This document shows positions 21,601 to 30,081 of a DNA stretch of 64,000 nucleotides, one piece after another. Numbering within the stretch: position 1 is the first letter of the stretch; the number at the start of each line of letters is the position of its first letter. The notes under the pieces were generated by a model. It was not told the origin of the DNA. It searched no databases and saw only the letters and a program-made list of their open reading frames with translations. Source of the DNA: an uncultured Sphingobacteriales bacterium (GTDB lineage: Bacteria > Bacteroidota > Bacteroidia > Chitinophagales > Chitinophagaceae); assembly GCA_937991535.1 (NCBI GenBank), contig CALKHN010000041.1, positions 1-64,000 on the forward strand, given 5' to 3'. The translations under genes were made by a program, and so were the position numbers.

Positions 21601-21811
21601 ATTGGGCTATACCTTCCGGTCTAAAAACGCCAATCCTGTTTTCAAAGATGCCTCTGTTTCTTTGATCGGCAGAAATTTGTTTTTCTTCTACAAAAAAGCA
21701 CCATATGATCCTGAAGCAGCTATGAGCACAAGCAACGCTATGCAATCAAATGATGTATTTAGCTTGCCTGCAACGAGGCAGTTTGGGTTTAATGTGAAAT
21801 TTACATTCTAA
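18641..21811 (+). CDS. SusC/RagA-family TonB-dependent outer-membrane transporter
   Basis: A 1056-residue channel from the ATG at 18641 (MDVSLKGWQK); the frame opens 15 codons earlier, but those codons add an unlikely hydrophobic lead. It has a long signal anchor (about 20-40), a carboxypeptidase-regulatory-like domain (VITGKVTDAAGAPAANVTV), the TonB box region LEEVVVTALGIRREKKALTYAAQ, a plug with VLRGNKSLTGLSEALYVIDGVPM and INILRGANAAILYGSLGANGVILITTKKGK, then the barrel ending RQFGFNVKFTF. It has no STN domain. It is clearly paralogous to the SusC at 15-18 kb and runs in the opposite direction. Its SusD partner begins 1 bp after its stop, implying translational coupling. Confidence 0.94.
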   Translation: MDVSLKGWQKVMIKGSWQAIKISVFSILLICSVSLQVFSQGRVITGKVTDAAGAPAANVTVTEKGTNHVVLTNEEGNFSITLTKSTGILVFSSVGYETVEQSTGNGSVVNISLRQSVGGLEEVVVTALGIRREKKALTYAAQTVNGDELRKAANTNFVDALSGKAAGLDIKINTSGPGGSTKAVLRGNKSLTGLSEALYVIDGVPMVNNKTGQPGSYGGTDGGDGLSSVNPADIESINILRGANAAILYGSLGANGVILITTKKGKSGKMSIDFNSSTIFDQVANLPDFQFRYGTTGGDYSWVYPKMKTATAPGFVNTDLINYAGKSPVQNVTSDNYQKNYIDDFFRIGGTYTNSLSIYGGTEKTTVYFSYANTSATGVVPTNSYTKHNFSFNQSTKLLNDKLVISSNIMLASEKSKNRPGAGYYNNALTGLFLFGRDKDFNYYKNNYQVFDSTRNLYKMNWYSTEEKQNNPFWELYNDPKLATSKRAIASMKLSYQIAEGLTFDIRGNIDYNTIERDYRYAAAGNSVSVSPNGTWSYTKYTDQSLYTDGILSYNKNFGNISLTALAGLAYQKNTFNNGMNVGNGTNPLQYPNFFTFANIPNNVMFNKTISRTVKQGAFANATIGFKDFVFLDLAARNDWASTLALTGNESYLYPSIGASAIISQMVNLPRAISFFKVRASLSQTANEVPFSVVNPWNSIGGTGNLSTGVGSINRNTQVPFTNLKPEKIVGSEYGTEIRFLNNRLGLDFTLYRDVSTNQFLSLAAPSGSGFTRYYVNAGKIVNNGFELSVNAEPIRGANFSWSTSINSSQNKNKIVELIASNPGYQVGGDDEGFASIIKAGGSFNDVYIYKFARDDKGQIILTNKETSSPVPTKAATQEKVGNVNPDFLLGWNNNFTFHNFFAGFLINGKFGGVAFSKTEAFLDSYGVSERSAAARDLGYVPINAVMGSTTVTKIDPATYYSAIGDRNKIMEPYIYSRTNVRLGQLVLGYTFRSKNANPVFKDASVSLIGRNLFFFYKKAPYDPEAAMSTSNAMQSNDVFSLPATRQFGFNVKFTF

Positions 21812-21812
21812 A

Positions 21813-23405
21813 ATGGTTAAACAAATCAATATGAAATATTTTGTAATTGGAATAGCATGCCTGATCGCATTTGGTGCGTGCACTAAAAATTTCGAGGCCA
21901 CCAATCAGAACCCGAACCAAATATCAGATGAACTGCTGAAACAGGATTTCAACCTGGTAGGGTCTCCTTTTTCGGGGATGATCTTCAACCTGAACGGTCA
22001 CCAGATTGAAGAAGACCTTTGTTACGACAATTGGATGGGTTTTATGGGCACCCCTACGGATTTTGTGGGCAATGTAAATAATACTACCTATTATATCCGC
22101 TGGAATTCCTACTGGAACCGGGTATATGGCAGTATCATGTCGCCTGCAAGGCAGGTTATCCGGCTTGCAGACGAAAATAATCTTCCGCTTTTTGCAACCT
22201 GGGCTAAACTCATCCGCATTGTTGGAATATCTAAGCTGGCAGCCATTCACGGCCCGGTTATTTATACCAACTACGGCAGCACGGAGGCTTCTATCCTATA
22301 CGATAAAGAATCAGACCTGTATCCTTTGCTTTTTAAGCAATTGGATTCTATACAAACCACTTTTGCCGGTAACCAGGCCTACCCCGGCTTTAAAAAATTT
22401 GATCCTACTTTGTATGCAGGAAGCATTCCCAAATGGATGAAGGTAATTAATTCGCTTAGGTTAAGATTGGCCATGCGCTTGTCAAAAGTTGCTCCGGATA
22501 TGGCTAAAACAGAAGGAGAAAAGGCCCTGAGCGATCCCGCCGGTTTGATAGAAACAAATGCAGACAACTTTACGAATTCTCTTTTAGGAAATATTATGCC
22601 GGTAGCACAAATATGCTACCAATGGGATGATACCCGTATGGGAGCAGTGATGGAGTCCTTTATGGTTGGGTTAGGCGATGGCAGGATATCAAAATACTAC
22701 GCCCCCGTAACCAACCTCTCTTTGGTTGCCGACCATCCGCTGGTACCTTATAAAGGAGTTCGCAATGGCGCCTTTATTAATGCAAAAGCAGACCATGTTC
22801 CTTTCTCCAAAGTATCTGATGATTTTAACAAGGTTCAAACCCGGAGGGATATTACGGCTGCAGAAGTGCTGTTTCTTAAGGCCGAAGCCGGTTTAAGAGG
22901 TTGGGCCGGCGCCGGTGATCCCAAAACAAATTATGAAAACGGAGTAAAGGCGTCTTTTGCCGATTGGGGCGCTGGTGGCGTGGATGCCTATCTGGCAAAT
23001 ACTACCAGCAAGCCTATTAATTATGTGGATCCTATTGACGCCCGCAATAGCTTTACGGCCGCCTCTACCATTACAGTAGCCTGGAACGATGCCGATAACA
23101 ACGAGTTGAAGCTGGAAAGGATACTTACACAAAAATATCTTGCAGCGTTTACTCAAACCCTGGAAACATGGGTAGATTTCAGGAGAACAGGTTATCCGAA
23201 GATACCACATGTTGCCAAAAATGACAGTAATGATGACTGGGGCGTTATTCCGGCAGATCAGTGGATCAAAAGGATGCCATTCGTTAATGCTGAAAGGAAC
23301 GGTAATGCTGCCGCTGTTGCCGACGCCGTAACCAAAATGGGATCCGGAGCCAAAGACAATATCGCTACCCGCCTGTGGTGGGATACCGGTGGTCCTAATT
23401 TTTAA
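21813..23405 (+). CDS. SusD/RagB-like nutrient-binding lipoprotein (SusD-like_2 type)
   Basis: A 530-residue partner of the preceding SusC. The signal peptide ends in LIAFGAC, giving a lipidated Cys near residue 23. The helices KWMKVINSLRLRLAMRLSKV and TAAEVLFLKAEAGLRGWAG, and the ending TQTLETWVDFRRTGYPKI, mark the SusD-like_2 branch, as in the divergent paralogue at 13.4 kb. Two starts are possible, ATG 21813 and ATG 21831 (MKYFVIG); the second gives a more typical signal peptide. A strong two-way terminator follows. The substrate is unknown. Confidence 0.92.
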   Translation: MVKQINMKYFVIGIACLIAFGACTKNFEATNQNPNQISDELLKQDFNLVGSPFSGMIFNLNGHQIEEDLCYDNWMGFMGTPTDFVGNVNNTTYYIRWNSYWNRVYGSIMSPARQVIRLADENNLPLFATWAKLIRIVGISKLAAIHGPVIYTNYGSTEASILYDKESDLYPLLFKQLDSIQTTFAGNQAYPGFKKFDPTLYAGSIPKWMKVINSLRLRLAMRLSKVAPDMAKTEGEKALSDPAGLIETNADNFTNSLLGNIMPVAQICYQWDDTRMGAVMESFMVGLGDGRISKYYAPVTNLSLVADHPLVPYKGVRNGAFINAKADHVPFSKVSDDFNKVQTRRDITAAEVLFLKAEAGLRGWAGAGDPKTNYENGVKASFADWGAGGVDAYLANTTSKPINYVDPIDARNSFTAASTITVAWNDADNNELKLERILTQKYLAAFTQTLETWVDFRRTGYPKIPHVAKNDSNDDWGVIPADQWIKRMPFVNAERNGNAAAVADAVTKMGSGAKDNIATRLWWDTGGPNF

Positions 23406-23425
23406 TTTTATAGTTCGTCTAACAT

Positions 23426-23465
23426 AAAAAGAGGCTGTACGAAAATTTCGCACAGCCTCTTTTTT
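23426..23465. terminator. Bidirectional rho-independent terminator
   Basis: GAGGCTGT / ACAGCCTC stem (23431-23438 and 23452-23459), extended inside by CGAAA / TTTCG and flanked by A-runs on the left and T-runs on the right. It lies between the convergent SusD-like gene and the GH30 gene and can serve both. Confidence 0.88.
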
Positions 23466-23486
23466 ATTACGAACTTTTGGCAGATG

Positions 23487-24911
23487 CTACCAAACATAGG
23501 TTGCCACCGCACCCCCATTAAGCGTAACAGAAACCTGATTGTTATTGTATTTTATAGCAAATGACCGTGGCTGATCTGCTTCATTTAAAACAATGACCAC
23601 CATTTTTCCATTGCTATTTTTAAAAGCCACATTGGCCATACCGCTAAGCTGGCTGGAGGCGACACGGACAGCACCGGGACGAACAAATTTGGATGCATGT
23701 GCGATGATATAATAAGCAGGATTGCGTGTAACGGCATTGCCGTCTATGGTTAATGCTCCCAGGCACCGGGTACAGCCTCCGGGCGTGTGAGGTTCCAGGC
23801 TGGTATCAGCAGCAAGATTCCACTCTAATGCCACCCTGCACCAGTTGCGCATGGCGCCAATAATTACATTTTTAATGTGCCAGCTCAGATCGCCTTTTAA
23901 ATCACCGGGTGCGCCTATCCATTGTTCAGTAAAGTAAAGATGTTTGCCGGGGTAGGCATTGTGCAACTGCGCCAAAGTATCAATATTGCCTCCATACAAA
24001 TGAAAGGCGGCGCCATCCACATATTGCGCTGCATCCGCATCCTTATAAATAGTAACCGGGTAATCGGGCCGGTCGGCATTGTGATCGTATACAATGATCT
24101 TAGTATTGATATGAGCGGCTTTAAATGCCGGGCCAAGACTCTGCTTTATAAAAGCCGCCTGTTCTTCTGCCGGCATCAGTAAGCTGGGGTTATTGCCCGG
24201 GTGCAGCGGTTCATTTTGTACCGTAATGGCATCAATGGTTATCCCTTCCGCCTTCATGGCCTGAATATATTTTACAAAATACCTGGCATAGGCATCATAA
24301 TACCGGGGTTGCAGGCTGCCTCCTTTTGAATTGTTGTTCGTTTTCATCCACGCCGGAGGCGACCAGGGTGAACCTAGTATTTTGATGGCCGGATTGATTG
24401 CCAATATTTCTTTTAACACCGGGATAAGATGTGCTTTGTCGGGCGCTATACTGAATTTTTCCATTGGCTCATCTGTTTGACCCGCAGGCAGATCGTCATA
24501 GGAAAATACCCGCTCGTCTAAGTCGGAGGCGCCAATGCTTACACGCAGGTAGCTCACCCCTATATTATTACTATCCGTGGCAAATAATTCTTTTAACAGG
24601 ACAGCCCGGCCCGCGGCATCCATATTATGGAGGTGCATGGTGCTTCCTCCCGTTAAGGTATACCCGAAGCCATCAATGGTTTGAAAGGTTCGCCCGTCAT
24701 CTATTTCGATAACCCCGGCTGTTTGGAGTGCATCGGCAAAAACCAGCGGCTGGTTCTCCTTCTTAAAAAGTATACCGGCATCCGGGTCGGTAAGCCAAAG
24801 GGTTGCTTCAGTTTCTGAAGTGTTTCCATCCCCGTTTTGCTCACCAGGATTTGTTTTACAGCCCGAAACCATTGTCAACAACAGCATACAAGACAGAAGC
24901 AGATTGGTCAT
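23487..24911 (-). CDS. Glycoside hydrolase family 30 lipoprotein
   Basis: A retaining beta-glycosidase of 474 residues with a lipoprotein signal (LTMVSGC, Cys about 18). The (beta/alpha)8 domain begins with FQTIDGFGYTLTGGSTMHLH. The acid/base glutamate is in ITVQNEPLHPG (about 235) and the nucleophile glutamate in LYFTEQWIG (about 325); the C-terminal beta-sandwich includes VVIVLNEADQPRSFAIKYNN. GH30 members cleave glucosylceramide, beta-1,6-glucan or related links; the closeness to endo-beta-1,6-glucanase/glucosylceramidase subfamilies is my reading, not tested. It ends the ECF-sigma/FecR/SusC/SusD locus and is the only hydrolase in it, so it probably defines the substrate. A 150-bp tandem repeat lies in its leader. 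Confidence 0.92.
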   Translation of the reverse strand: MTNLLLSCMLLLTMVSGCKTNPGEQNGDGNTSETEATLWLTDPDAGILFKKENQPLVFADALQTAGVIEIDDGRTFQTIDGFGYTLTGGSTMHLHNMDAAGRAVLLKELFATDSNNIGVSYLRVSIGASDLDERVFSYDDLPAGQTDEPMEKFSIAPDKAHLIPVLKEILAINPAIKILGSPWSPPAWMKTNNNSKGGSLQPRYYDAYARYFVKYIQAMKAEGITIDAITVQNEPLHPGNNPSLLMPAEEQAAFIKQSLGPAFKAAHINTKIIVYDHNADRPDYPVTIYKDADAAQYVDGAAFHLYGGNIDTLAQLHNAYPGKHLYFTEQWIGAPGDLKGDLSWHIKNVIIGAMRNWCRVALEWNLAADTSLEPHTPGGCTRCLGALTIDGNAVTRNPAYYIIAHASKFVRPGAVRVASSQLSGMANVAFKNSNGKMVVIVLNEADQPRSFAIKYNNNQVSVTLNGGAVATYVW

Positions 24912-24980
24912 ATTTTATGTTTCAATGAAGGTAGCCGTTTAAATTGGGCAAATATTTCTACCAATTAAAGCCTGACAGGT

Positions 24981-25130
24981 CTGCCTGGCACAAGAGCTTC
25001 TTGCTGCAGACCTGGCAGGCTGGCTGGCACAAGAACTTCCTGCTACAGACCCGGCAGGCTGCACAAGCGCCGCTTACTGCAGACCTGGCAGGCTGGCTGG
25101 CACAAGAGCTTCCTGCTACAGACCCGGCAG
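24981..25130. repeat. Imperfect tandem repeat, four units of 34-39 bp
   Basis: Four units at 24981-25018, 25019-25057, 25058-25091 and 25092-25130, each ending in GGCAG. Units 2 and 4 differ at a single base over 39 bp, and unit 3 is a shorter, more divergent copy, so the array may have grown as a 73-bp double unit. It lies between the SusD-like stop and the GH30 start on the transcribed minus strand. Both strands stay open through it, but the encoded peptides are low-complexity and look like a by-product. Confidence 0.85.
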
Positions 25131-25147
25131 GTAGGCAGGTTGGCATA

Positions 25148-26632
25148 CTAATAGCCCGGGCTTTGCGTAAGCCTCGGGTTGCGGTCTATTTCATTTTGGG
25201 GAACAGGAAACAACAACCGGAATTCCTGTATCGGATAACTGAGCGGTTCGTTGTTTGCTTTCTTTGCGTTCCGCATTACTTCAAGCGCCCGGCCAGTTCT
25301 TTTCAGGTCAAACCAGCGGTAACCTTCAAATGCCAGTTCTAACTGGCGCTCTTTTTCAATAGCCAGGCGAAGGTCTGCCTGTGTGGTGGCCGTTGTATTG
25401 GCTAACCCTGCCCTGTTCCGGATCTTATTCAAATAAAACTGTGCGCCCGACGCATCATCCAACTGGTTAAGTTCGGTTAATGCTTCGGCTTTTAGTAAAA
25501 CTATATCGGCAAAACGATAAATAATGAAATTGCTTACATCCCCGCCGCGTACCTTATTGATCAGAGGAAGGTTGTTCATGGGCCAATACGGATCAACCCA
25601 TTGACCCGAATAATCAACCCACTGTATTGAACTGTGGAACCGCACATCATCGCCTTCTGCCTCAAAAGCCCTTACCAGATCATGTGAAGGGGTATTGAAC
25701 TTCGGCCAGCCGCCGCCGATATACATGTCTTTGATCCACAAACCATAGGTTCCGCTTCCCCAGCCTCCATAAGTGATCTCCCATATAGACTCCGAAGAAT
25801 TCTTATGTTGTCCGTCAAATAGAAAATCATAATCCGGCAGTAAGGTATACCCATCTGCTATAACAGCATCACAATATTGATTAACCTTATCCCAGTCGTG
25901 CGGTTCAAGCGTAGCATATACTTTAGCGAGCATGGTATTTACGATACCTTTGCTTATTATTTGCTTTAGTGGTACTTCGTTTACGTTGCGTACCCTGGTA
26001 AGCGCATACTCCAGGTCAACAATAATACTATCATATACAACTGATGCAGATGCCCGGGGTATAGCAACCGACTCAAAAATGGTTTTTGTGTTGGTGGTAA
26101 CAATAGGCTGCAGTATCAAAGGCACATCTCCCCACAGGCGAACCAGTTCAAAATAATTGATCGCTCTTAAAGCTTTCGCTTCGCCCAATATCTGGTTTCG
26201 TCTTTCCGGAGGTACAGCCGCATCAGTGGCTTTCGATACTTTATCAATGGTTTCGTTCAGTTTGCCAATGGAAGTATAAAGCCTTCTCCAGTTTCTTTCC
26301 ACATTGCCATTTAAAGAGTTGGTTGTAAACAGATCAATGGCATGATTGGCCGGGTTATCACTGCCCGCGTAGGCATTGTCAGCCATTGCATCGCCATTGG
26401 TTGTACGGTCAAATGCCCAGTATTCTTCGCCAGCCCAGTACATATCATTATATGCGCCGCTTAACAACTGCTCCGCTTCTGTAGCGGTAATGCTTCCCCC
26501 GGCATTGGGATCGTCTATTGTAGAGGCATCAATTTCTCCGATGGGCTTTTTATCAAGTATTTTGCTGCAGCCGGTAATGAACAAAGCCATTATCATCATT
26601 AAGCAGCTAACGTTTAATAATTTATTTTTCAT
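25148..26632 (-). CDS. SusD/RagB-family nutrient-binding lipoprotein
   Basis: A 494-residue surface glycan-binding lipoprotein (start ATG 26632, MKNKLLNVSC; the frame opens 18 codons earlier without a signal-like start). Lipobox MALFITGC. It belongs to the main RagB/SusD branch: EQLLSGAYNDMYWAG (about 60), NQILGEAKALRAINYFELVRLWGDVPLI (about 150) and the C-terminal ADIVLLKAEALTELNQ, ELAFEGYRWFDLKRTGRALEVM and LLFPVPQNEIDRNPRLTQ, the last being the family ending. It sits 58 bp after the STN-type SusC and before the GH30 gene, and should deliver the GH30 substrate or its fragments to the channel. Confidence 0.95.
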   Translation of the reverse strand: MKNKLLNVSCLMMIMALFITGCSKILDKKPIGEIDASTIDDPNAGGSITATEAEQLLSGAYNDMYWAGEEYWAFDRTTNGDAMADNAYAGSDNPANHAIDLFTTNSLNGNVERNWRRLYTSIGKLNETIDKVSKATDAAVPPERRNQILGEAKALRAINYFELVRLWGDVPLILQPIVTTNTKTIFESVAIPRASASVVYDSIIVDLEYALTRVRNVNEVPLKQIISKGIVNTMLAKVYATLEPHDWDKVNQYCDAVIADGYTLLPDYDFLFDGQHKNSSESIWEITYGGWGSGTYGLWIKDMYIGGGWPKFNTPSHDLVRAFEAEGDDVRFHSSIQWVDYSGQWVDPYWPMNNLPLINKVRGGDVSNFIIYRFADIVLLKAEALTELNQLDDASGAQFYLNKIRNRAGLANTTATTQADLRLAIEKERQLELAFEGYRWFDLKRTGRALEVMRNAKKANNEPLSYPIQEFRLLFPVPQNEIDRNPRLTQSPGY

Positions 26633-26690
26633 TGTTATTTTTTTGAATAATTGCTGCAAACAATTATTATTAAAGAATAGGATCACGGTT

Positions 26691-29600
26691 CTAAAATGTT
26701 ACATTCAGTCCAATGATAAATGCCTTAGACTGCGGATAAGCACCATAATCAATTCCCTGCGCGATATTTTTAACATTGCTGTTGCCGTCATTTCCATAAG
26801 TGCTTACTTCAGGATCAAAACCTGTGTATTTGGTGAAGGTTAAAACATTCTGACCTGTTACATACAACGAGGCATTGCTGATCGCCATTCGCCTCAAAAA
26901 ACCACTGTTGAAACGATAGGAAAGGGTAACAGCTTTCAGACGCAGATACGAACCGTCTTCTAAGAAACGGCTTGAGATATACGTGTTAGCAACATCATTG
27001 CGAATGGCTTTTGGAACATCTGTAATATCACCGGGATTTTTCCACCTGTTTAATACGGCAGTTGTTTGATTGCGGGAATCATACATACCCTCCGTTTCTA
27101 TCCTGGCGCCATTAAATATCTGGTTGCCCTGTGATCCCTGGAAAAAAACAGAAAGATCAAAGTTTTTAAACCGCACCGCATTGGTCATACCATAAATAAA
27201 GTCGGGTTGAGCATTTCCAATAAAAGTACGGTCGCCTGGATTAATCTCTTCATTTTTATCCCTGTCTTCATACACCACATTGCCGGTTTGCGGATCAATA
27301 CCCGTTGCTACGTAACCGTAAAAAGCCCCCAGCGGATAGCCGGCCTTCACTAAGGAAGCATTGCCCCGCTGATAAATATCTCCGGCGGGTATCTGCACAT
27401 TCGGATCATCACCAAGGTTCAGCACTTTATTGCGGTTGAACCCCATGTTAAAGTCGGTGTTCCAGTCCCAATGATCATTCCTTATGTTTTTGGTAGAAAT
27501 GTTGAACTCAAATCCTTTATTCTCCATATCGCCAGCATTCAATGAAATAAAATTCAATCCCGAGGTAGTGGGAATGGGCATCCGCACCAGCACATCTTTG
27601 GTTTTCTTCTGGTACCAGTCTGCAGTAATGGTAATACGGGAATCTAAGAATGTTAGATCCAGTCCTGCATTTACAGAGGTTGTTTTTTCCCAGGTAAGAC
27701 TGGGATTGGCAAAATTAACAAGGGTAAGATCACCTGTAACGGGGTTTTTGTAGTATCGTTTCATGTAATCGTAATTACCAATGCCTTCCTGGTTGCCGTT
27801 CATTCCCCATCCTGCGCGTAATTTCAACTCCTGGATATTGTTTACGTTTTCAAAAAAACTTTCAGACGATATGCGCCAGCCGGCAGAGAACGACGGGAAT
27901 ACTCCTGTTCTGTTGTTTTTGGGAAATTTTGAAGAAGCATCGGCCCGCAGATTGCCGGTAAATAAATAACGGCTATCGTAGTCGTAGGTTATACGCGCTA
28001 TGCCCGACACCAATCCCCATTCCGTTGCATAACCCGATGTATCGGGCTTGTTGCGCGAATGCGATAAAATATAATCAATGCCTTTGGCGGCAGTATCTCG
28101 TCCAAATTTGCCGGTATTAATGCTTGAGGGATCGTAACGGGAGGTTTGTGTGGTAAAACCAGCCAGTGCGGAAAAATTATGTAAACCCGACCGCTTTGTA
28201 TAGGTGAGTGTTTGTTCGGTTAACCATACTGTTTCTTTTGATTTTGTTCTGCCTGCAGTACCTTCCTGCTGCCGACCGTAAATGGTAAGAAACGGATCAA
28301 GGATATTATAATTATATCCGTTGGTATAATCCAGCCCGAGGAGGGACTTGAATGTTAGCCCCGGCATCAGTCTTATTTCGGCGCTGAAATTGCCAAGAAA
28401 ACGGTTGTTCCGTGTATGTGATTCAGAACCCTCAATAGCTCCAAGGGGATTTTCCCAGCCCGAATTGGGATTAATACCTATTGTACCGTCCGGTGCGTAC
28501 TTGGGAACAGTGAAGGGTGTGGTGAGTGCCGATAATACAACACCGCCGCGGGATGAACTTGCATTATCCGTTACATCCCTGCTTACTGCATTGGAAAAGC
28601 TAAGGTTGGTGGAAAGCGTTAACCAGGAAGTTGTTTTGTGGGTTAAATTGGCCCGGCCGGTAAACCGCTTAAAATAAGCAGGTTTGATCATTCCCGTTTG
28701 ATCCATATATCCGAAAGAAAAGTATTGTTTGAACTTATTCGTACCACCTGAAAGGGATAGCTGATAATTTTGTTCAACACCTGTGCGAAAAACCTCATCA
28801 GGCCAATTGACGTTATTGGCGGCCACCACTGCATCGGTAATAATATTATCGTTATATGCTTCATTGATCAACGCCTGGTATTGTTTTCCGTTTAATACAT
28901 CTAATGTATTGGTAGGTTTGGAAAAGCCCACATACGCATTCAATCCCAATTTCATTTTTTTCCCACTGCCCTTTTTTGTAGTAATCAATACTACGCCGTT
29001 GGCTGCTCTTGCGCCATATATGGCAGCCGAAGAAGCATCTTTTAAAATAGACATGGTTTCAATATCAGTAGGATTGATAGAACTAATGTCTGTGGTAGGC
29101 ACACCATCTACTACATACAACGGATCGTTTCCGGCACTTATAGAATTGGCGCCACGTATCCGAACGGTCATTCCAACGCCCGGTTTACCCGAAGGCTGCA
29201 CTACCTGCACGCCAGCAGCTTTTCCCTGTATGGCCTGGGCGGCATTAATAATAGGGCGGTCAGCAATATCTTTGACAGAAACAGTAGAAACCGCTCCTGT
29301 TATATTTTTTTTGCTCTGGCTTCCATACCCTATCACAATTATCTGGTCTAATTGTTTTTCCGATGGCGTTAACTGTGCATTTACTACATTTCTACCCTGC
29401 ACTTCTATTTCCATATCGTTGTATCCTATATACGAGAATACCAGTACGGCATTTTCTTCGGCAGTAATGGAATAGGCGCCGGTATTATCCGTTGCCGTTC
29501 CTGTGGTAGTATTTTTAACCTGCACGGTAACTCCTGCCAAAGGTTCGGCGTTGACTCCTGTTACTATACCCGTGACGCGCACAGGCTGGTTTTGCATAGT

Positions 29601-29963
29601 GGCCGATAATACTACCACCAGGTTATTAGCCAATAGTTTATAAGTGAGGTCTGTATTGGAGAATAATGTTGTCAATGTTTCATCAAGCGACGCATCAACT
29701 ACCTTAATATCAATTTTTTTCTTCAGGTCTGTCAGGTCATAATTATATAAGAATCTGAACTGTCCTTCTTTTTCAATTTTGTTAATGACTTTGGCAATTG
29801 CTGTTTTTTGAAGTGTAAGGGTAATATTCCCCTGGCTATACACTTTTGCCTGCAAATGGCTAAAACTAAGTATGATCATCAAAAAAGACAGTTTCATAAC
29901 CATCAACAATTTAATAACGGAAGGAACAATTGCATGGCTTCGTGAAGCCCTGTTTTTTTTCAT
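26691..29963 (-). CDS. SusC/RagA TonB-dependent transporter with STN signalling domain
   Basis: A 1090-residue outer-membrane channel with an extra N-terminal signalling module. Order: long signal peptide (to about 45); STN/secretin-TonB domain (ITLTLQKTAIAKVINKIEKEGQFRFLYNYDL, about 48-110); carboxypeptidase-regulatory-like domain (VRVTGIVTGVNAEPLAGVTV, about 128-205); TonB box region LDQIIVIGYGSQSKKNITGAVS; plug with VRIRGANSISAGNDPLYVVDGVPT and MSILKDASSAAIYGARAANGVVLITTKKG; barrel ending QSKAFIIGLNVTF. The STN domain normally touches the periplasmic part of a FecR protein, and a FecR gene lies 118 bp upstream with its ECF sigma, so substrate binding is expected to switch the locus on. This matches the classic Bacteroidota trans-envelope design. 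Confidence 0.95.
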   Translation of the reverse strand: MKKNRASRSHAIVPSVIKLLMVMKLSFLMIILSFSHLQAKVYSQGNITLTLQKTAIAKVINKIEKEGQFRFLYNYDLTDLKKKIDIKVVDASLDETLTTLFSNTDLTYKLLANNLVVVLSATMQNQPVRVTGIVTGVNAEPLAGVTVQVKNTTTGTATDNTGAYSITAEENAVLVFSYIGYNDMEIEVQGRNVVNAQLTPSEKQLDQIIVIGYGSQSKKNITGAVSTVSVKDIADRPIINAAQAIQGKAAGVQVVQPSGKPGVGMTVRIRGANSISAGNDPLYVVDGVPTTDISSINPTDIETMSILKDASSAAIYGARAANGVVLITTKKGSGKKMKLGLNAYVGFSKPTNTLDVLNGKQYQALINEAYNDNIITDAVVAANNVNWPDEVFRTGVEQNYQLSLSGGTNKFKQYFSFGYMDQTGMIKPAYFKRFTGRANLTHKTTSWLTLSTNLSFSNAVSRDVTDNASSSRGGVVLSALTTPFTVPKYAPDGTIGINPNSGWENPLGAIEGSESHTRNNRFLGNFSAEIRLMPGLTFKSLLGLDYTNGYNYNILDPFLTIYGRQQEGTAGRTKSKETVWLTEQTLTYTKRSGLHNFSALAGFTTQTSRYDPSSINTGKFGRDTAAKGIDYILSHSRNKPDTSGYATEWGLVSGIARITYDYDSRYLFTGNLRADASSKFPKNNRTGVFPSFSAGWRISSESFFENVNNIQELKLRAGWGMNGNQEGIGNYDYMKRYYKNPVTGDLTLVNFANPSLTWEKTTSVNAGLDLTFLDSRITITADWYQKKTKDVLVRMPIPTTSGLNFISLNAGDMENKGFEFNISTKNIRNDHWDWNTDFNMGFNRNKVLNLGDDPNVQIPAGDIYQRGNASLVKAGYPLGAFYGYVATGIDPQTGNVVYEDRDKNEEINPGDRTFIGNAQPDFIYGMTNAVRFKNFDLSVFFQGSQGNQIFNGARIETEGMYDSRNQTTAVLNRWKNPGDITDVPKAIRNDVANTYISSRFLEDGSYLRLKAVTLSYRFNSGFLRRMAISNASLYVTGQNVLTFTKYTGFDPEVSTYGNDGNSNVKNIAQGIDYGAYPQSKAFIIGLNVTF

Positions 29964-30081
29964 ATATTTATACTTTATGGTTAATGAATAGGAAACCTTA
30001 CCACATGCCAGTGCGTATAAGCGTTCCTTTATTACCTGAACGGGGAATGTTCGCGCATTTCCCGTTCTTCGTTTTTAAAAA

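Noticed and set aside
22893..23453. 186-codon minus-strand frame over the end of the SusD gene and the terminator
   Set aside because: It starts inside the terminator hairpin and is antisense to conserved SusD motifs.
24981..25130. CRISPR array
   Set aside because: The units are contiguous and nearly equal with no unique spacers between them, and no cas gene is near; it is a tandem repeat.
24944..25342. Plus-strand open frame of 132 codons across the tandem repeat
   Set aside because: Its open state comes from the repeat units, it runs antisense into the SusD gene, and the peptide is low-complexity with no family features.
28783..29475. 230-codon plus-strand frame inside the STN-SusC gene
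   Set aside because: It lies wholly antisense to a well-identified SusC coding region and encodes nothing recognisable; a shadow frame.
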